From Gammaproteobacteria bacterium (GTDB lineage Bacteria > Pseudomonadota > Gammaproteobacteria > Burkholderiales > Rhodocyclaceae): a stretch of DNA of 64,000 nt. The translations under genes were made by a program, and so were the position numbers. The notes beneath the pieces are model-generated. The model searched no databases and was not told the DNA's origin. It worked only from the letters and a program-made list of their open reading frames with translations. Positions 18,882 through 28,098 of this stretch are shown here, in pieces; within the stretch, counting starts at the first letter, position 1; the number at the start of each line of letters is the position of its first letter. The stretch covers positions 1 to 64,000 of the forward strand of contig JAHJVE010000023.1 in assembly GCA_018828385.1 (NCBI GenBank). Reading direction: 5' to 3'.

Positions 18882-20402
18882 CTATTTCAGTTTTCCTCCG
18901 GTGAGCGCCCCGGCACCCTTGCCGCCAGCTTGGCCGGCGCTCTTGCTGCCATCGGAAAGTCCCTGGATGACGTGCCCGGCCCGAATCCCAACCCAGGTAA
19001 GGCTCGCCAGCCAGAATCCCGGCAGAACCAGGAACATCGTGCCCATGACGAACATCAGGAGCATGTCGCCGAAGGCGTTGTTCAACCCTACCAGCGGGTC
19101 AAAGTTGGTGTGCGGCCGGTTCCAGCCAAAGCCCCAGCCATAAAGCGCGTCCAGAATCGTTGAATCGATCCAGCGTGCGAGCTGGAACCAGAAGTCCGTG
19201 AAGAACAGCGCGAACTGCACGACGCTGACGGTGACGACCGTCTTCAGGTCGTAGGTGCCCACAACCAGCACGAGCGGGATGCAGATGACCAGCGCCATCT
19301 TCAGTAAGGCGAGGATCATGGGCAGGGATTGGCGCACGACATCCATGGCAGGAAACGCGGCAATCGCGCCGACTGCCATCCCCACGTCGCCCGTGGCGCG
19401 CGTCACGATGTTCGGCAGGGTCTTGTCGATCTGGCCGCCGTAGTCCGTATAGACGCTGCCCTGGTTCAGTTTCTGCTGCCGCGGTGACGCGATGGCGCGG
19501 ATCACCGAATCGTCCACCTCGGCCCGGCTGAGGAACCCGGCCCAGCCCGCCAGGCGATTCAGCAGGGTCGGGTCCACTTGCCCCAGCAGCCGCGCGCGCA
19601 GGCCGTTGCTGCCGTCTGACCACCACTGCCTGCAGGTCGGGTAGCCGCCACCATTGGCAACCTGCGCGAGGCCTGCATCGCGGGTGTCGTCATAGGGCCA
19701 TGCCTCGCGCGCCGTGCTGGAGCGGTAGCTGTCGTAGTAGCCACCCGTGTCCGTGAAAAAGCGCGAGCCGATCCAGGTTACGTCGTGCATCTGCTGCTCA
19801 TCGAGATCCGGGCGCTGCATGAACAATTTGGCCCGCGCAGGCCCATAGCAATCCCGCGAGAAGTCCGCGACCTCCTGAGCCAGTACCGGGTCGTCAATGC
19901 GGGTCGCGTCGATCTCCATCCTCATCTGCCGCAGGTCCGTACCGCACGGGATCGCCGCTACCGAGGCGCTCGTGACGGCGCGCGAGAGCGCGTGCATGAA
20001 AGCCCACCAGACCGGCACCTTCGCCGACTGGTTGTTGATGGTGCTGAAGGACTGCGACCAGCCGGTTTCCGTGGGCTGCGGCACGCTGACCTGGCACTGC
20101 GCCGAGCGCGAGCTGTCGTACTGGATGGTGCTGAGGTCCACGTCGATGAACGGAATGCCCGCGAACATCACCACCACGATCGCGACGAACACCCGGTTCT
20201 CGATACGGGCGGCACTCAGAACGCCTTTGTTGCCCTCGTCAGCGCCTTCCGCGCGGGCCTTCAGCCACTCCTGCACGACGATGGCGACGAAAGGCAGCGC
20301 GAACACCCCGCTGGACACCAGCACGGCCCAGATACCGTTGTTGACGATCCAGGACACGAGGGTGAGGTAGTACTCCAGATAGTCGGTCGTGAAGAGCGTC
20401 AT
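18882..20402 (-). CDS. TraG-like inner-membrane conjugation protein
   Basis: A 506-residue protein with several membrane helices at the N-terminus (VSWIVNNGIWAVLVSSGVFALPFVAIVVQEW) and a group near 365-490, with a large periplasmic part between containing Cys residues. It matches the TraG N-terminal domain family of ICEclc-type elements, which stabilises mating pairs and the channel. Last gene of a five-gene leftward unit. The Gly/Lys-rich tail (SAGQAGGKGAGALTGGKLK) is typical. Confidence 0.85.
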   Translation of the reverse strand: MTLFTTDYLEYYLTLVSWIVNNGIWAVLVSSGVFALPFVAIVVQEWLKARAEGADEGNKGVLSAARIENRVFVAIVVVMFAGIPFIDVDLSTIQYDSSRSAQCQVSVPQPTETGWSQSFSTINNQSAKVPVWWAFMHALSRAVTSASVAAIPCGTDLRQMRMEIDATRIDDPVLAQEVADFSRDCYGPARAKLFMQRPDLDEQQMHDVTWIGSRFFTDTGGYYDSYRSSTAREAWPYDDTRDAGLAQVANGGGYPTCRQWWSDGSNGLRARLLGQVDPTLLNRLAGWAGFLSRAEVDDSVIRAIASPRQQKLNQGSVYTDYGGQIDKTLPNIVTRATGDVGMAVGAIAAFPAMDVVRQSLPMILALLKMALVICIPLVLVVGTYDLKTVVTVSVVQFALFFTDFWFQLARWIDSTILDALYGWGFGWNRPHTNFDPLVGLNNAFGDMLLMFVMGTMFLVLPGFWLASLTWVGIRAGHVIQGLSDGSKSAGQAGGKGAGALTGGKLK

Positions 20403-20417
20403 GGCCCCGATCTCCCC

Positions 20418-20789
20418 TCAAGCGGCCTGCATCAACAGGCTGGCTTCCAGCGCGACGATGGCGACGACGCCGGCGACCTCGGTACGGATCAGCCGGCGCC
20501 GCGCCTGCCCATCTGTCCCGCTTTGGTCTTCGCGGGCCAGCACCCGGCGGCGCATCCAGAACCATCCATAGGCCGTTGCCGCGTACACGCACAGCCGCCA
20601 GATGAAGAAATACCCTGCGGAGGCCGCCAGCCACCGTTCCCAGCCTGCAACGCTGCCGACCAGGTTGATGCCCGCGACGTTCGCCCCCACTGCGGCGGCA
20701 ACGATAAGCACCAGCCACAGCAGCGTCTTCGCCGCGCGCCGGCTGAACAACCAGCGCAGCGGCCGCCAGGCCATGCGCGCCGGGCTCAT
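20418..20789 (-). CDS. conserved ICE membrane protein
   Basis: A 123-residue protein with three or four hydrophobic segments (TLLWLVLIVAAAVGANVAGINLV, WLAASAGYFFIWRLCVYAATAYGWFW, VAGVVAIVALEASLLMQ). It starts inside the end of the preceding gene (4-bp overlap) and lies between the TIGR03755-type protein and the TraG-like protein, as in other elements of this family. Probably an accessory part of the mating channel; no enzyme motif is seen. Confidence 0.75.
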   Translation of the reverse strand: MSPARMAWRPLRWLFSRRAAKTLLWLVLIVAAAVGANVAGINLVGSVAGWERWLAASAGYFFIWRLCVYAATAYGWFWMRRRVLAREDQSGTDGQARRRLIRTEVAGVVAIVALEASLLMQAA

Positions 20790-22183
20790 GGCCGACTCCC
20801 CGGATTGCCCTTCTGGAGCTGGTCGAGACGGTCTGGCACAGGATCGCCCTCGTAGATGCCGCGCGAACCGGCCGCGCGCGCGCCGTGGCGCTGGATGATC
20901 GCCATGGGCGAGTTGTTCGCCAGTTCGCGCCGCAGCTCCAGTTCGGTCTTGAGGTTGCGAATCTCACGGTCGAGCGTGTCGCTCTCGTGGTTCACCGCCT
21001 CCACGGCAAGTTCGTTCGCCGCGACGTTGGGCTCCTTCTTGCCCGTGAGCAGCGTGCGCTGCAGCAGCAGCGCTTTCTCCAGCACGGATGCCAGCGCGAC
21101 CTCGGACGCGAGGCGCTGCGACAGCAGGTGCTGGTCGGGCTCGTCGCGCAGCGCCTCGATCACGCCGCGCGTGATCGGCAGCGACGCACTGCCAGCTTCG
21201 CGCAGGTTCTCCGGCGTCGTGTTCTTGGCCTTGGTTACCAGGTCCTGGAGCGCCTGCAGCTTGGCGTCGTACTCCTCCTGGATCAGCGGCGTGAGCCCGA
21301 CGCCCGGCGTCGTCTCGGTCTTGGTGCAGGCATCGCACGTGCGCTGCTCCTTCTCGCCGAGCACGCGCGTGGCCCACTCGACGGCAGCCTGCGGCGAGGT
21401 CCAGGTCTGGCACGAGAGACTGCTGCAACTGGCCGGCGCAATGGACGAGGTGTCGGTCACGCCGCGGCCGTTGACCAGGTTGTAGCCAGCGCGGGTGACA
21501 TCGCCGACGACCTTGATCGCGGGCTGGCCGGAGCCGCCCGCGTTGCTGCCCCCGACCCACGGCACGCCGTCATTGCCGCGGCGCGTCTCGGCCTGCTCGA
21601 TGGCCGAGACCGCATCCGTGCTCGACACGGCATCGCGCAGCGCCAGCCCTTCGGCCATCTGGCTCCAGCCGAGTTGGCCGCCCGCCGTTTCGGCCATCTT
21701 CTCGGCCATGGCACGGCACGTCAGCTTGCTGCGGTCGAAATCCAGCCGCGCCTGCAGCACGCCATTGGTGAGCAGGTTGTACAGACCGGGATCGGCCCGC
21801 TGGATGATCAGTGCGGGCAACGATGCCACCGCACTGGTGGCACTCTGGATCACCGACGACATGATTTGCTGGAAGCCGTTGGTAATGCCGTTAAGTTGGT
21901 TCTTCAACGTGGTCTGGATGCTCATGTCGCCGCAGATCAAGTTGCTGTTCCAACCCACGCCGACACCGATGGAGCGCATGCCGGCTGCACGTCCCATCGA
22001 CACGGCGTTGCCGCCACCGATCGAGTACATGACGTCATCGCCGATGACGCTGCCGCTGGTCTGGTATCCCAGTTGACCCCAGGCCACGCCGCTGCCCAGC
22101 GCGAGCGCGCCGGCCAGTGCCAGGACGATCTCCGTGCGACGTACCCGGCGGGAGAACGGATTGAATGCAGGACGGAACTTCAT
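20786..22183 (-). CDS. ICE conjugation protein, PFL_4711 family (TIGR03755), TraH-like
   Basis: A 465-residue periplasmic protein with a signal segment (IVLALAGALALGSGVAWGQ). The mature N-terminus YQTSGSVIGDDVMYSIGGGNAVSMGRA is characteristic of the TIGR03755 family. Paired cysteines (CSSLSCQTW, CDACTK) suggest disulfides, and the C-terminal half is helical/coiled (LDREIRNLKTELELRRELAN). It corresponds to TraH in F-like systems, which helps pilus assembly at the outer membrane. Overlaps the downstream gene by 4 bp. Confidence 0.88.
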   Translation of the reverse strand: MKFRPAFNPFSRRVRRTEIVLALAGALALGSGVAWGQLGYQTSGSVIGDDVMYSIGGGNAVSMGRAAGMRSIGVGVGWNSNLICGDMSIQTTLKNQLNGITNGFQQIMSSVIQSATSAVASLPALIIQRADPGLYNLLTNGVLQARLDFDRSKLTCRAMAEKMAETAGGQLGWSQMAEGLALRDAVSSTDAVSAIEQAETRRGNDGVPWVGGSNAGGSGQPAIKVVGDVTRAGYNLVNGRGVTDTSSIAPASCSSLSCQTWTSPQAAVEWATRVLGEKEQRTCDACTKTETTPGVGLTPLIQEEYDAKLQALQDLVTKAKNTTPENLREAGSASLPITRGVIEALRDEPDQHLLSQRLASEVALASVLEKALLLQRTLLTGKKEPNVAANELAVEAVNHESDTLDREIRNLKTELELRRELANNSPMAIIQRHGARAAGSRGIYEGDPVPDRLDQLQKGNPGSRP

Positions 22184-22192
22184 GGCACCCCC

Positions 22193-23140
22193 TCAGAGGA
22201 AATCGACGCTGCCCAGGAACACCTGGCCCCGGCGCTCGCAGCAGGCATACGGCCGCCACAGCGCCCATGCGTAGTCGCCTTGCTGGGCCTGGGTAAGGAA
22301 GCCGCTGCGCGGGAAGACCGTGCAGGACGAGGACAGGACGGGCGTGAGTTCTTGCCACTTGCCGGTCGAGGCATCGCCCTCCATCAGCGCGCCGGCCGGC
22401 CAGTAGCCGTCACGGGAGTTGGCAAGCAACGGCTGATAGACGTGGATCTGCCCGCGGCGCGTGACCACATCGCCCGCACGCTGGGCCACCACTGCGCCGG
22501 CCTTGAAGTCGTCGGTCTGGTGCAGGAAGCCGCCACGGGGATACACGTTGCCCCAGAGATTCATCGTGGTACGGGCACCGACTTCGCGCCGGCCCGGAAT
22601 CAGCGCTTCCGGGTAGGCCATCTCGGGCACGTTGTAGCGCCAGGCCAGCGTATCCAGGGTGCTGAGCAAGTACGGCATAAACGCCGTGCCCGCGCCCTCA
22701 CAGAAGTAGCCTGACGAAGAGACGAACTGGTTGAACACCTCTGCGCCGGGGTGACCGATGACATCCGCGTTCTTGAATTTGGCGAGGCTGTTTTCGTGAT
22801 CCTCGTTCGTCGTTCCGTCGCCGCCAGCTTGGGCGGACGGGTTGGGCGTGCTCATTGCCTGGACTTCGACCCAGGGGTTTTCTCCGGTATTCGAGTACGA
22901 CGACACCACTGCATCGGGGATGTAGTGGCGCACCTTGATCGACGTGCGCACGGTGCAGCCCGTCCATGTGCAGTAGAGCCAGTAGCAGATGCCGACGACG
23001 CGGTATTCGAGGCAATCGGGCGATGCCACCGAGCCGATGATGGTCGCTGTATTGAGGGCGTAGCTGCCCGTGGCGCTGAGCAGCAGCAACGAAGCCACGC
23101 CAGCGCGCAGGCGGCGCATCAGGTCGAATGGTCGGGTCAC
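22193..23140 (-). CDS. ICE conjugation protein, PFL_4710 family (TIGR03756), TraU-like
   Basis: The GTG at 23140 overlaps the upstream stop (GTGA), so it is preferred to the ATG 21 bp later. A signal segment (GVASLLLLSATGSYA) leads to a Cys-rich mature part (CLEYRVVGICYWLYCTWTGC ... YFCEGAGTAFMPY ... YACCERRGQVFLG) like TraU of F-type systems, which acts in pilus and channel assembly in the periplasm. 315 residues, normal for the family. Confidence 0.88.
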   Translation of the reverse strand: MTRPFDLMRRLRAGVASLLLLSATGSYALNTATIIGSVASPDCLEYRVVGICYWLYCTWTGCTVRTSIKVRHYIPDAVVSSYSNTGENPWVEVQAMSTPNPSAQAGGDGTTNEDHENSLAKFKNADVIGHPGAEVFNQFVSSSGYFCEGAGTAFMPYLLSTLDTLAWRYNVPEMAYPEALIPGRREVGARTTMNLWGNVYPRGGFLHQTDDFKAGAVVAQRAGDVVTRRGQIHVYQPLLANSRDGYWPAGALMEGDASTGKWQELTPVLSSSCTVFPRSGFLTQAQQGDYAWALWRPYACCERRGQVFLGSVDFL

Positions 23141-23583
23141 GGCTGGGTCCTCCGGTGCTGCTCGATGCGCGCGACAGCGCGAGCCACATCCGGCTCGCCA
23201 TAGACCACATAGCGCCTGTCCACCACCACGGCCGGGAGGCTGGTGATGCCGAGGCTCCATGCGTCGGTAACGCCTTGGTATGCGGAAGCGATGCGTCGCT
23301 GCAGATCGGCACCGCCGCCATTCAGCCGGCGCTTGACGATGGCCGTCGCCTGTTCGGGGTCGGTGGGCAGTCCCGCGGAAAGCTCCGCTTCAATCCTGTG
23401 GGCTTCGTCCAGCTCGATCAGCCGCTCGCCGCCCATGGTCTTGACCGGGTGGCGGCTGTCGGTGACGACCACCACGTCGGCGGCGAAGGTGGCCGGGCTG
23501 AAAACGGCCAGGGCTGCCGGCAGCGCCACGGCCCGGCCGAGGGTTCGCCAGCCCGGCGCGAACCTGGAAAGGGATGCTGTCAT
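23137..23583 (-). CDS. ICE conjugation protein, PFL_4709 family (TIGR03757), TrbC/TraW-like
   Basis: A 148-residue protein with a signal peptide (ALPAALAVFSPATFAADV). The mature part has VVVVTDSRHPVK, DPEQATAIVKRRLNGGG and SLGITSLPAVVVDRRYVVYGEPDV, matching TIGR03757. The last segment resembles a thioredoxin-fold edge without Cys, as in TrbC-type proteins. First gene of the unit running to 18882, and directly behind the shared TTGTTTGTTG box. Confidence 0.85.
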   Translation of the reverse strand: MTASLSRFAPGWRTLGRAVALPAALAVFSPATFAADVVVVTDSRHPVKTMGGERLIELDEAHRIEAELSAGLPTDPEQATAIVKRRLNGGGADLQRRIASAYQGVTDAWSLGITSLPAVVVDRRYVVYGEPDVARAVARIEQHRRTQP

Positions 23584-23640
23584 GTCGCGTGCCCTTGAAG
23601 TTGATCAGAGCAGTAGTCAAACGCGAAGCCGACGCGGCCC

Positions 23641-23654
23641 CAACAAACAATGCG
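23641..23654 (-). promoter_or_regulatory. shared transfer-unit upstream box, copy 1
   Basis: Leftward-strand CGCATTGTTTGTTG, about 58 bp before the first gene of the 23.6-18.9 kb unit. Near-identical boxes lie about 60 bp before pilL (40220-40234) and before the RAQPRD gene (32996-33010). Position and conservation suggest a promoter or activator site common to the three transfer operons. Confidence 0.5.
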
Positions 23655-23694
23655 CATCGCGCACTGCCCGCATACCTGCTTGTCTCGCGCCCAT

Positions 23695-23720
23695 GAAAAA
23701 GCGGAGGCCGAAGCCTCCGC
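23695..23720 (-). terminator. intrinsic terminator after radC
   Basis: On the leftward strand GCGGAGGC-TTCG-GCCTCCGC is followed by TTTTTC. It lies 26 bp past the radC stop and separates that gene from the transfer unit to its left. Confidence 0.85.
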
Positions 23721-23745
23721 GTGGATCAGGGAGCCGATGCCGTCG

Positions 23746-24240
23746 CTACAGCAGGCCGGATTCCGCGAACGAGTACGGCGTGCCCTGGCCGACGATGAGG
23801 TGATCCAGCACCCTCACGTCGATCAGCGACAACGCGGCCCTCAGCGTTTGGGTCAAAGCACGGTCCGCGCTCGACGGCTCCGTGCAGCCCGAAGGGTGTT
23901 GGTGAGAAAAAATGACCGCTGCCGCATTCAGTTCCAAGGCACGCTGCACGATCGGACGCGCATGCACCGAGGTCGAATGGATCGTGCCTCTGAACATCGG
24001 CTCGTAGGCCAGCACCTCGTGCATGCTGTTGAGGAACACGATGGCGAAGACTTCATTGGGCTCGGCGGCCAGTTTCAGGCGCAGGTAGTCCTTGACGGCG
24101 GCAGGCCTCTCCAGGGATGGCCCCTTCTTGAAGACCCGCTGCTCCAGCAGCGCGATGGCTTGCCGGATGATCCAGTCATCGGATTGGGACATGGGGGCAA
24201 AACGTGGCTCCACGCAGGAGTCGTTGGCGACGAGAGACAT
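23746..24240 (-). CDS. radC: RadC-family JAB-domain protein
   Basis: From the ATG at 24240 (behind GGAGGTCCGCC) it has 164 residues and consists mainly of the JAB/MPN domain: VFAIVFLNSMHEVLAYEPMFRGTI, then the metal-site motif FSHQHPSG (HxHP) and a following acidic Asp in SSADRALTQ. It lacks the N-terminal helix-hairpin-helix of chromosomal RadC. Such short RadC proteins are common on mobile elements; function uncertain (recombination or hydrolase). It shares the structured element and leader hairpin of the 46-61 kb genes. Confidence 0.9.
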   Translation of the reverse strand: MSLVANDSCVEPRFAPMSQSDDWIIRQAIALLEQRVFKKGPSLERPAAVKDYLRLKLAAEPNEVFAIVFLNSMHEVLAYEPMFRGTIHSTSVHARPIVQRALELNAAAVIFSHQHPSGCTEPSSADRALTQTLRAALSLIDVRVLDHLIVGQGTPYSFAESGLL

Positions 24241-24320
24241 GGCGGACCTCCAGAAAGTGAGCGGAGGGCGCCACCCTGGGAGGGCAAGCCCTCCTGGGGA
24301 TGGAAACAGCGGAACAAGGT

Positions 24321-24459
24321 GCATCCATCACCGCGCGGCGGTGATTGTTCGCGGCCAGGATGCGAAAGCGAACGGGTAGCGGTCAGCGCGGCGAGCCGCG
24401 CCGTAGCCTTCAAGACCGAGGGCTACCTGGGCATGTCGCCGACAACGTCGGCAGGCATT
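24321..24459 (-). repeat. three-dyad structured element, copy 1 (upstream of radC)
   Basis: Dyads: GCATC (24322 region)/GATGC (24359-24363), then GTAGCC/GGCTAC (24402-24425), then GCCGAC/GTCGGC (24438-24452). Conserved unpaired GCGAACGGG and CTGGGCATGT lie between. Lies 80 bp or more before the radC start. Its right end overlaps the 3' end of the upstream thioredoxin-like gene, encoding the last residues MPADVVGDMPR. See the four other copies near 54.3, 55.9, 58.8 and 59.7 kb. Confidence 0.7.
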
Positions 24460-25208
24460 TCGGATGTGGGGGTGGCGGGCGAATCCGGCGCGTCGCTGGC
24501 CATTTCCCCGGCCGCCAGCAGGTCCATGGCCGAGAGCAAGGCATCGCCCTCGATCGGCCCCTGCAACAGGATGGCCTGGCCCGTCTGGCGATCGAGCAGT
24601 CGCAGCGACGGCGTGGCGGTCACGCCGCTCTTGGTGGCTTCCGCGGCCTGCGCGCGGATGGCCACGTTGGGGCGCTCGCTAGCCATGCACTGTTCGATGG
24701 CTGACGTTGTTTCGGGGTAACGCAAGCCATCGGGCAAGCCCTGGCCGTCGCTGCGCGTGTGGGCATAGACCCATTCGACCGCCTGCCAGAACGCCGCATG
24801 CCCGCCCGCTTCGGCGGCGCACTCGGCCAGACGTGCCTCGGCCGACGCGGCAGGCTCGTGCGCGGCCAGCGGCTGGTGATGCCATTGCAGCGCCACGTCG
24901 GTGTTGTTGCCGACCCAGCGCTTGAGCTGCGGGAAATACTCCCGGCAGAACGGGCATTCCAGGTCGGCATAGAGCGTCAGCGTGAAACGGCCTTCCGGGT
25001 TGCCCATCTGCCAGGGTGGCCCAGCGACCTGCGCCGTGCTGACCGGCGCGCGCGACGGCGCTGAGGATTCGCCGGGCGTCCGGGACACCAGCCAGATCAG
25101 CAGCAGCGCGACCAGCGCAGCAGCCAATACCCAGGGCCAGCGAGGCCGCCAGCGGCGACGGCGGAACGCCTGGACCTGCATCGGAATGGAAGGACGTTTC
25201 TGTTCCAT
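24423..25208 (-). CDS. DsbA/DsbG-type thiol-disulfide protein of the transfer operon
   Basis: A 261-residue inner-membrane-anchored protein (helix WPWVLAAALVALLLIWLV at ~24-42). Its periplasmic thioredoxin-fold domain has LTLYADLECPFCREYFPQL, with the CPFC active site, and a cis-Pro in VTATPSLRLLD. It probably makes or repairs disulfides in the Cys-rich TraU/TraH-like pilus proteins. The C-terminal PADVVGDMPR tail is encoded by the repeated structured element. It follows the VirB4-type ATPase gene by 13 bp. Confidence 0.85.
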   Translation of the reverse strand: MEQKRPSIPMQVQAFRRRRWRPRWPWVLAAALVALLLIWLVSRTPGESSAPSRAPVSTAQVAGPPWQMGNPEGRFTLTLYADLECPFCREYFPQLKRWVGNNTDVALQWHHQPLAAHEPAASAEARLAECAAEAGGHAAFWQAVEWVYAHTRSDGQGLPDGLRYPETTSAIEQCMASERPNVAIRAQAAEATKSGVTATPSLRLLDRQTGQAILLQGPIEGDALLSAMDLLAAGEMASDAPDSPATPTSEMPADVVGDMPR

Positions 25209-25221
25209 GGCGTTCTCCGGT

Positions 25222-28098
25222 TTACGACAGTTCCAGGGCCGGCGACTCGATGCCGCGGGCCTGGTCGATCTTCTCGGCCACCTTGAAAGCCGCTTCCAGT
25301 TCGGTGCAGCCGTACTGCTGCATGAGCTGGTAGCGTTCGGCCTTCTCCTCGGGTTCTGTCTGCGCGAGGGCGAGGTACAGGGACGGCGGCACGGCGCGGA
25401 ACAGCACTTCCATGCTCTTGGAGAGGATGACGCCTTCGGTGAATTTCCCCGCTTCCTTGCGCGCCGAAAGCATCAGCGCCTTCTGCGCGGGCGAGAGTTC
25501 GCGGAACCGCGCGATCTTCTCAACTTCATCGGGCGGCATGCTGAGACAGATCCACCACTCGATCATGTTGAGCATGGGCTCCGCGGCGCGCGGCAGGTCG
25601 TCGATGTTCTGCGTCGCGAGCCAGAACCAGGCCCCCAATTTCCTCCACATCTTTGTAATTTTCACGACGTAGGGCGCGAGCAGCGGGTTCTTCGTGATGA
25701 TGTGGCCTTCGTCGGTGACGTTGATGATCGGGCGTCCCAGATATTGGTCGCGCTCGGCGATGTTGTTCACCGTGCTGATCAGGCTGATGTAAGCGATGGA
25801 GAGCTGCGCGTTGTAGCCCTCGCGGGCGTATGTCGCGAGGTCAACCAAGGTGATGTCGGCTTCGGGCCACGGCGTGCCGTCGCGGTCGAACATTTCGCCG
25901 TCCGTGCCTTGACAGAACATGTCCATCGCATCCGCCATCTCCAGCAGCCGCACGCGGCGCATTTCGGGCAGCGTCGGGTCCTGGCCGCGGGCGCGCAACG
26001 CGTTGCGCACGTCGCGCGTAAGCACCGTGCGTTTGTCGGCCACGCAGTGCTCGGCGGCGTCGAGGATGCACTGACGGATCAGCGAGCGGTCAGCCCGCGT
26101 CATCCGGGCTTCCTCCTTGTCCTCTCCGCCCGTGATCATCAGCCGCGCCGTGATCTCCAGTTCGCCTAGCACGTCGCGCTGCTCGTCCGCCTCCATGGCC
26201 GAGGCATCTGGTGGCGGGTCTTCATCCAGCGCGTCGGCGTCGAGCGTCTGCACGTCGCTGGGCGTCTCGATCAGCCGACGCGCGTCTGCGAATGGCGCGA
26301 GGCTGATGCCCGAACCTGGGGCCAGCTTGACCCGGTTTACCGTCAGCCCGAGCATGCGTGCGAAGTCGCTGAACAGGCCGAAGCTGTTGCCAGCCTCCAC
26401 GATGAACAGCCGCGGTCGGTAGATGGCCGTGACCTGATTCAAGAGGTTGTTGAGCGTGGCGCTCTTGCCGGAGCCGGTGGGGCCGAACAGGAACAGATGG
26501 GCGTTCATCTGCCGATCCAGGCGGCTGAGCGGGTCGAAGGTGATCGGCCCGCCACCGCGGTTGAACATCGTGATGCCCGGGTGCCCCGTACCTTGAGCGC
26601 GGCCCCACACCGGCGACAGGTTCGCCGCGTGCTGAGCGAACATCAGTTGGGTGTACCACTTGCGCCGATCCTGGCCGGGGTTGTAGCAGCATGGCAGCCA
26701 CCGCAAGTAGCTGTTGAGCGGCGCCACCTCGTCGTCCTCGCGCACCGGCTGCAAGCCAGCATTGAGCATCACGTTCGCCAGGTCCAGGCCGCGCCGGTCC
26801 AGTTCCGCTTCGTCGCGTCCGCGCAGGTAGAATGCCAGCGTCCCCCGGTAGAGCTTGTGTGCGCTGCCGATGAGGGAGCGGGCTTCCTGCACGTCCTTCA
26901 ACGTCTGCTCCGACGCCAGCGTCTCGCCCACGGCCTTCTTCGCCAGGTGGTTGAGATCCGCTTCCAGGACATCCTGCGGCGTGGCGACCATCGTGAGACA
27001 CAGCAAGGTGTCTTCCGGCATCTGGTCGAACAGCGTGTTGATGGCATCCCCTTTGCGGGTCTCGCCGGTCAGGTGTCCGGTGCCGGGCGGCATGCGCAGC
27101 CGGTCGGTGATCAGCACGCGGTGCGGCATGCCGTCGAAATACCAGGTGCCGTGCTCCACGTCGGAGCGTGGCTGGCCGAAGAACAGCCGCTGGCTGAAAT
27201 CCCGCCCGCTCGCCAGCTCGATTTCGCCGGCCTCGCTTTCTTCGGTGCTGTCGGGGTAGCGCGCCAGCGCGTAGAAGCGCTCCCGGTCCTCTGCACTCGG
27301 TCCAAGCATCGCCGGGCGCGGATTGAACCACCGCAGCAGCCAGTCGTGGACGTCGGCTGCGACCATGCGCCGTGCCTGGATGCCGGCGTTCGCCAGGCCG
27401 CCGCACAGGCGGTCGCAGACGATGTTCAGCATCTGCTCGGGCGTCTGGCCGCGGCGGCTTGCCTGCCCAGTTGCACGGCGATAGATCACCATGCGCACCC
27501 GCCGCGTCTGGCCGCGCCAGCGCAGCCGCGTGACCACCGTGTCCTCGAACAGGCCGCCCGGCTTGGCGACCGCGCGCAGGTGGTGGCCGAAGAAGCGCAA
27601 GTAGAACTCGGTGAAAGCGGTGCTGCGGGCACGCGGCTGCACGTAGTCGCGCAGGGTCTGCATGTACTGGTCGAAGCTGGGCTCGTCCTGGGCATAGAGC
27701 TGGAGTACCCAGGGGTTTTCGTCCAGCTCATCGAACGAGTCCTGGAGCGCGTTCTCCAAGGCATCGCGGGCATGCGCGAGCCAGCCGGGCTCCCGCCCCT
27801 CGGTGCCCAGCGGCACCAGCTCGTAGAAGGCAGCGACCGACTGCCCATCCTCCAGCAGCATGGACTTCGACTGCGGCAAGAACTCCACCCAAGGCAGCAG
27901 TTCCGCGAACGACGGCGCGACGTCGTACAGCGCCTGCTCGTCGGCTACCGTCGCCGGCCTGCGGCCCTGGACCGCTGCGCCGGGTTCAGGGACGCCGGCC
28001 TGGCGCAAGGCCTCGACGTGGCGCTGCCAGCCGTCCGGCTTCTCTTCGTCGCCGGTGCCGGATGCGGCCAGCTTCGGCCAGGGAAGTTCCCAGCGCAT
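25222..28098 (-). CDS. VirB4/TraC-type conjugative ATPase (TIGR03744, PFL_4706 family)
   Basis: A 958-residue cytoplasmic ATPase that powers pilus assembly. Walker A is FLFGPTGSGKSATLNNL (about residue 530); Walker B is in the IINVTDEGHIITKNP region, where the usual Asp-Glu pair is DE. The N-terminal half is the TraC family domain; the C-terminal half is the P-loop domain. The ATG at 28098 overlaps the upstream stop (TGATG); a TTG one codon earlier is not needed. Length is normal for the family. Confidence 0.93.
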   Translation of the reverse strand: MRWELPWPKLAASGTGDEEKPDGWQRHVEALRQAGVPEPGAAVQGRRPATVADEQALYDVAPSFAELLPWVEFLPQSKSMLLEDGQSVAAFYELVPLGTEGREPGWLAHARDALENALQDSFDELDENPWVLQLYAQDEPSFDQYMQTLRDYVQPRARSTAFTEFYLRFFGHHLRAVAKPGGLFEDTVVTRLRWRGQTRRVRMVIYRRATGQASRRGQTPEQMLNIVCDRLCGGLANAGIQARRMVAADVHDWLLRWFNPRPAMLGPSAEDRERFYALARYPDSTEESEAGEIELASGRDFSQRLFFGQPRSDVEHGTWYFDGMPHRVLITDRLRMPPGTGHLTGETRKGDAINTLFDQMPEDTLLCLTMVATPQDVLEADLNHLAKKAVGETLASEQTLKDVQEARSLIGSAHKLYRGTLAFYLRGRDEAELDRRGLDLANVMLNAGLQPVREDDEVAPLNSYLRWLPCCYNPGQDRRKWYTQLMFAQHAANLSPVWGRAQGTGHPGITMFNRGGGPITFDPLSRLDRQMNAHLFLFGPTGSGKSATLNNLLNQVTAIYRPRLFIVEAGNSFGLFSDFARMLGLTVNRVKLAPGSGISLAPFADARRLIETPSDVQTLDADALDEDPPPDASAMEADEQRDVLGELEITARLMITGGEDKEEARMTRADRSLIRQCILDAAEHCVADKRTVLTRDVRNALRARGQDPTLPEMRRVRLLEMADAMDMFCQGTDGEMFDRDGTPWPEADITLVDLATYAREGYNAQLSIAYISLISTVNNIAERDQYLGRPIINVTDEGHIITKNPLLAPYVVKITKMWRKLGAWFWLATQNIDDLPRAAEPMLNMIEWWICLSMPPDEVEKIARFRELSPAQKALMLSARKEAGKFTEGVILSKSMEVLFRAVPPSLYLALAQTEPEEKAERYQLMQQYGCTELEAAFKVAEKIDQARGIESPALELS

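Noticed and set aside
20885-22714. Long rightward frame (609 codons) across the conjugation genes
   Set aside because: It is the GC-driven shadow of the TIGR03755 and TraU-like genes; its Arg/His/Gly-rich translation has no family resemblance.
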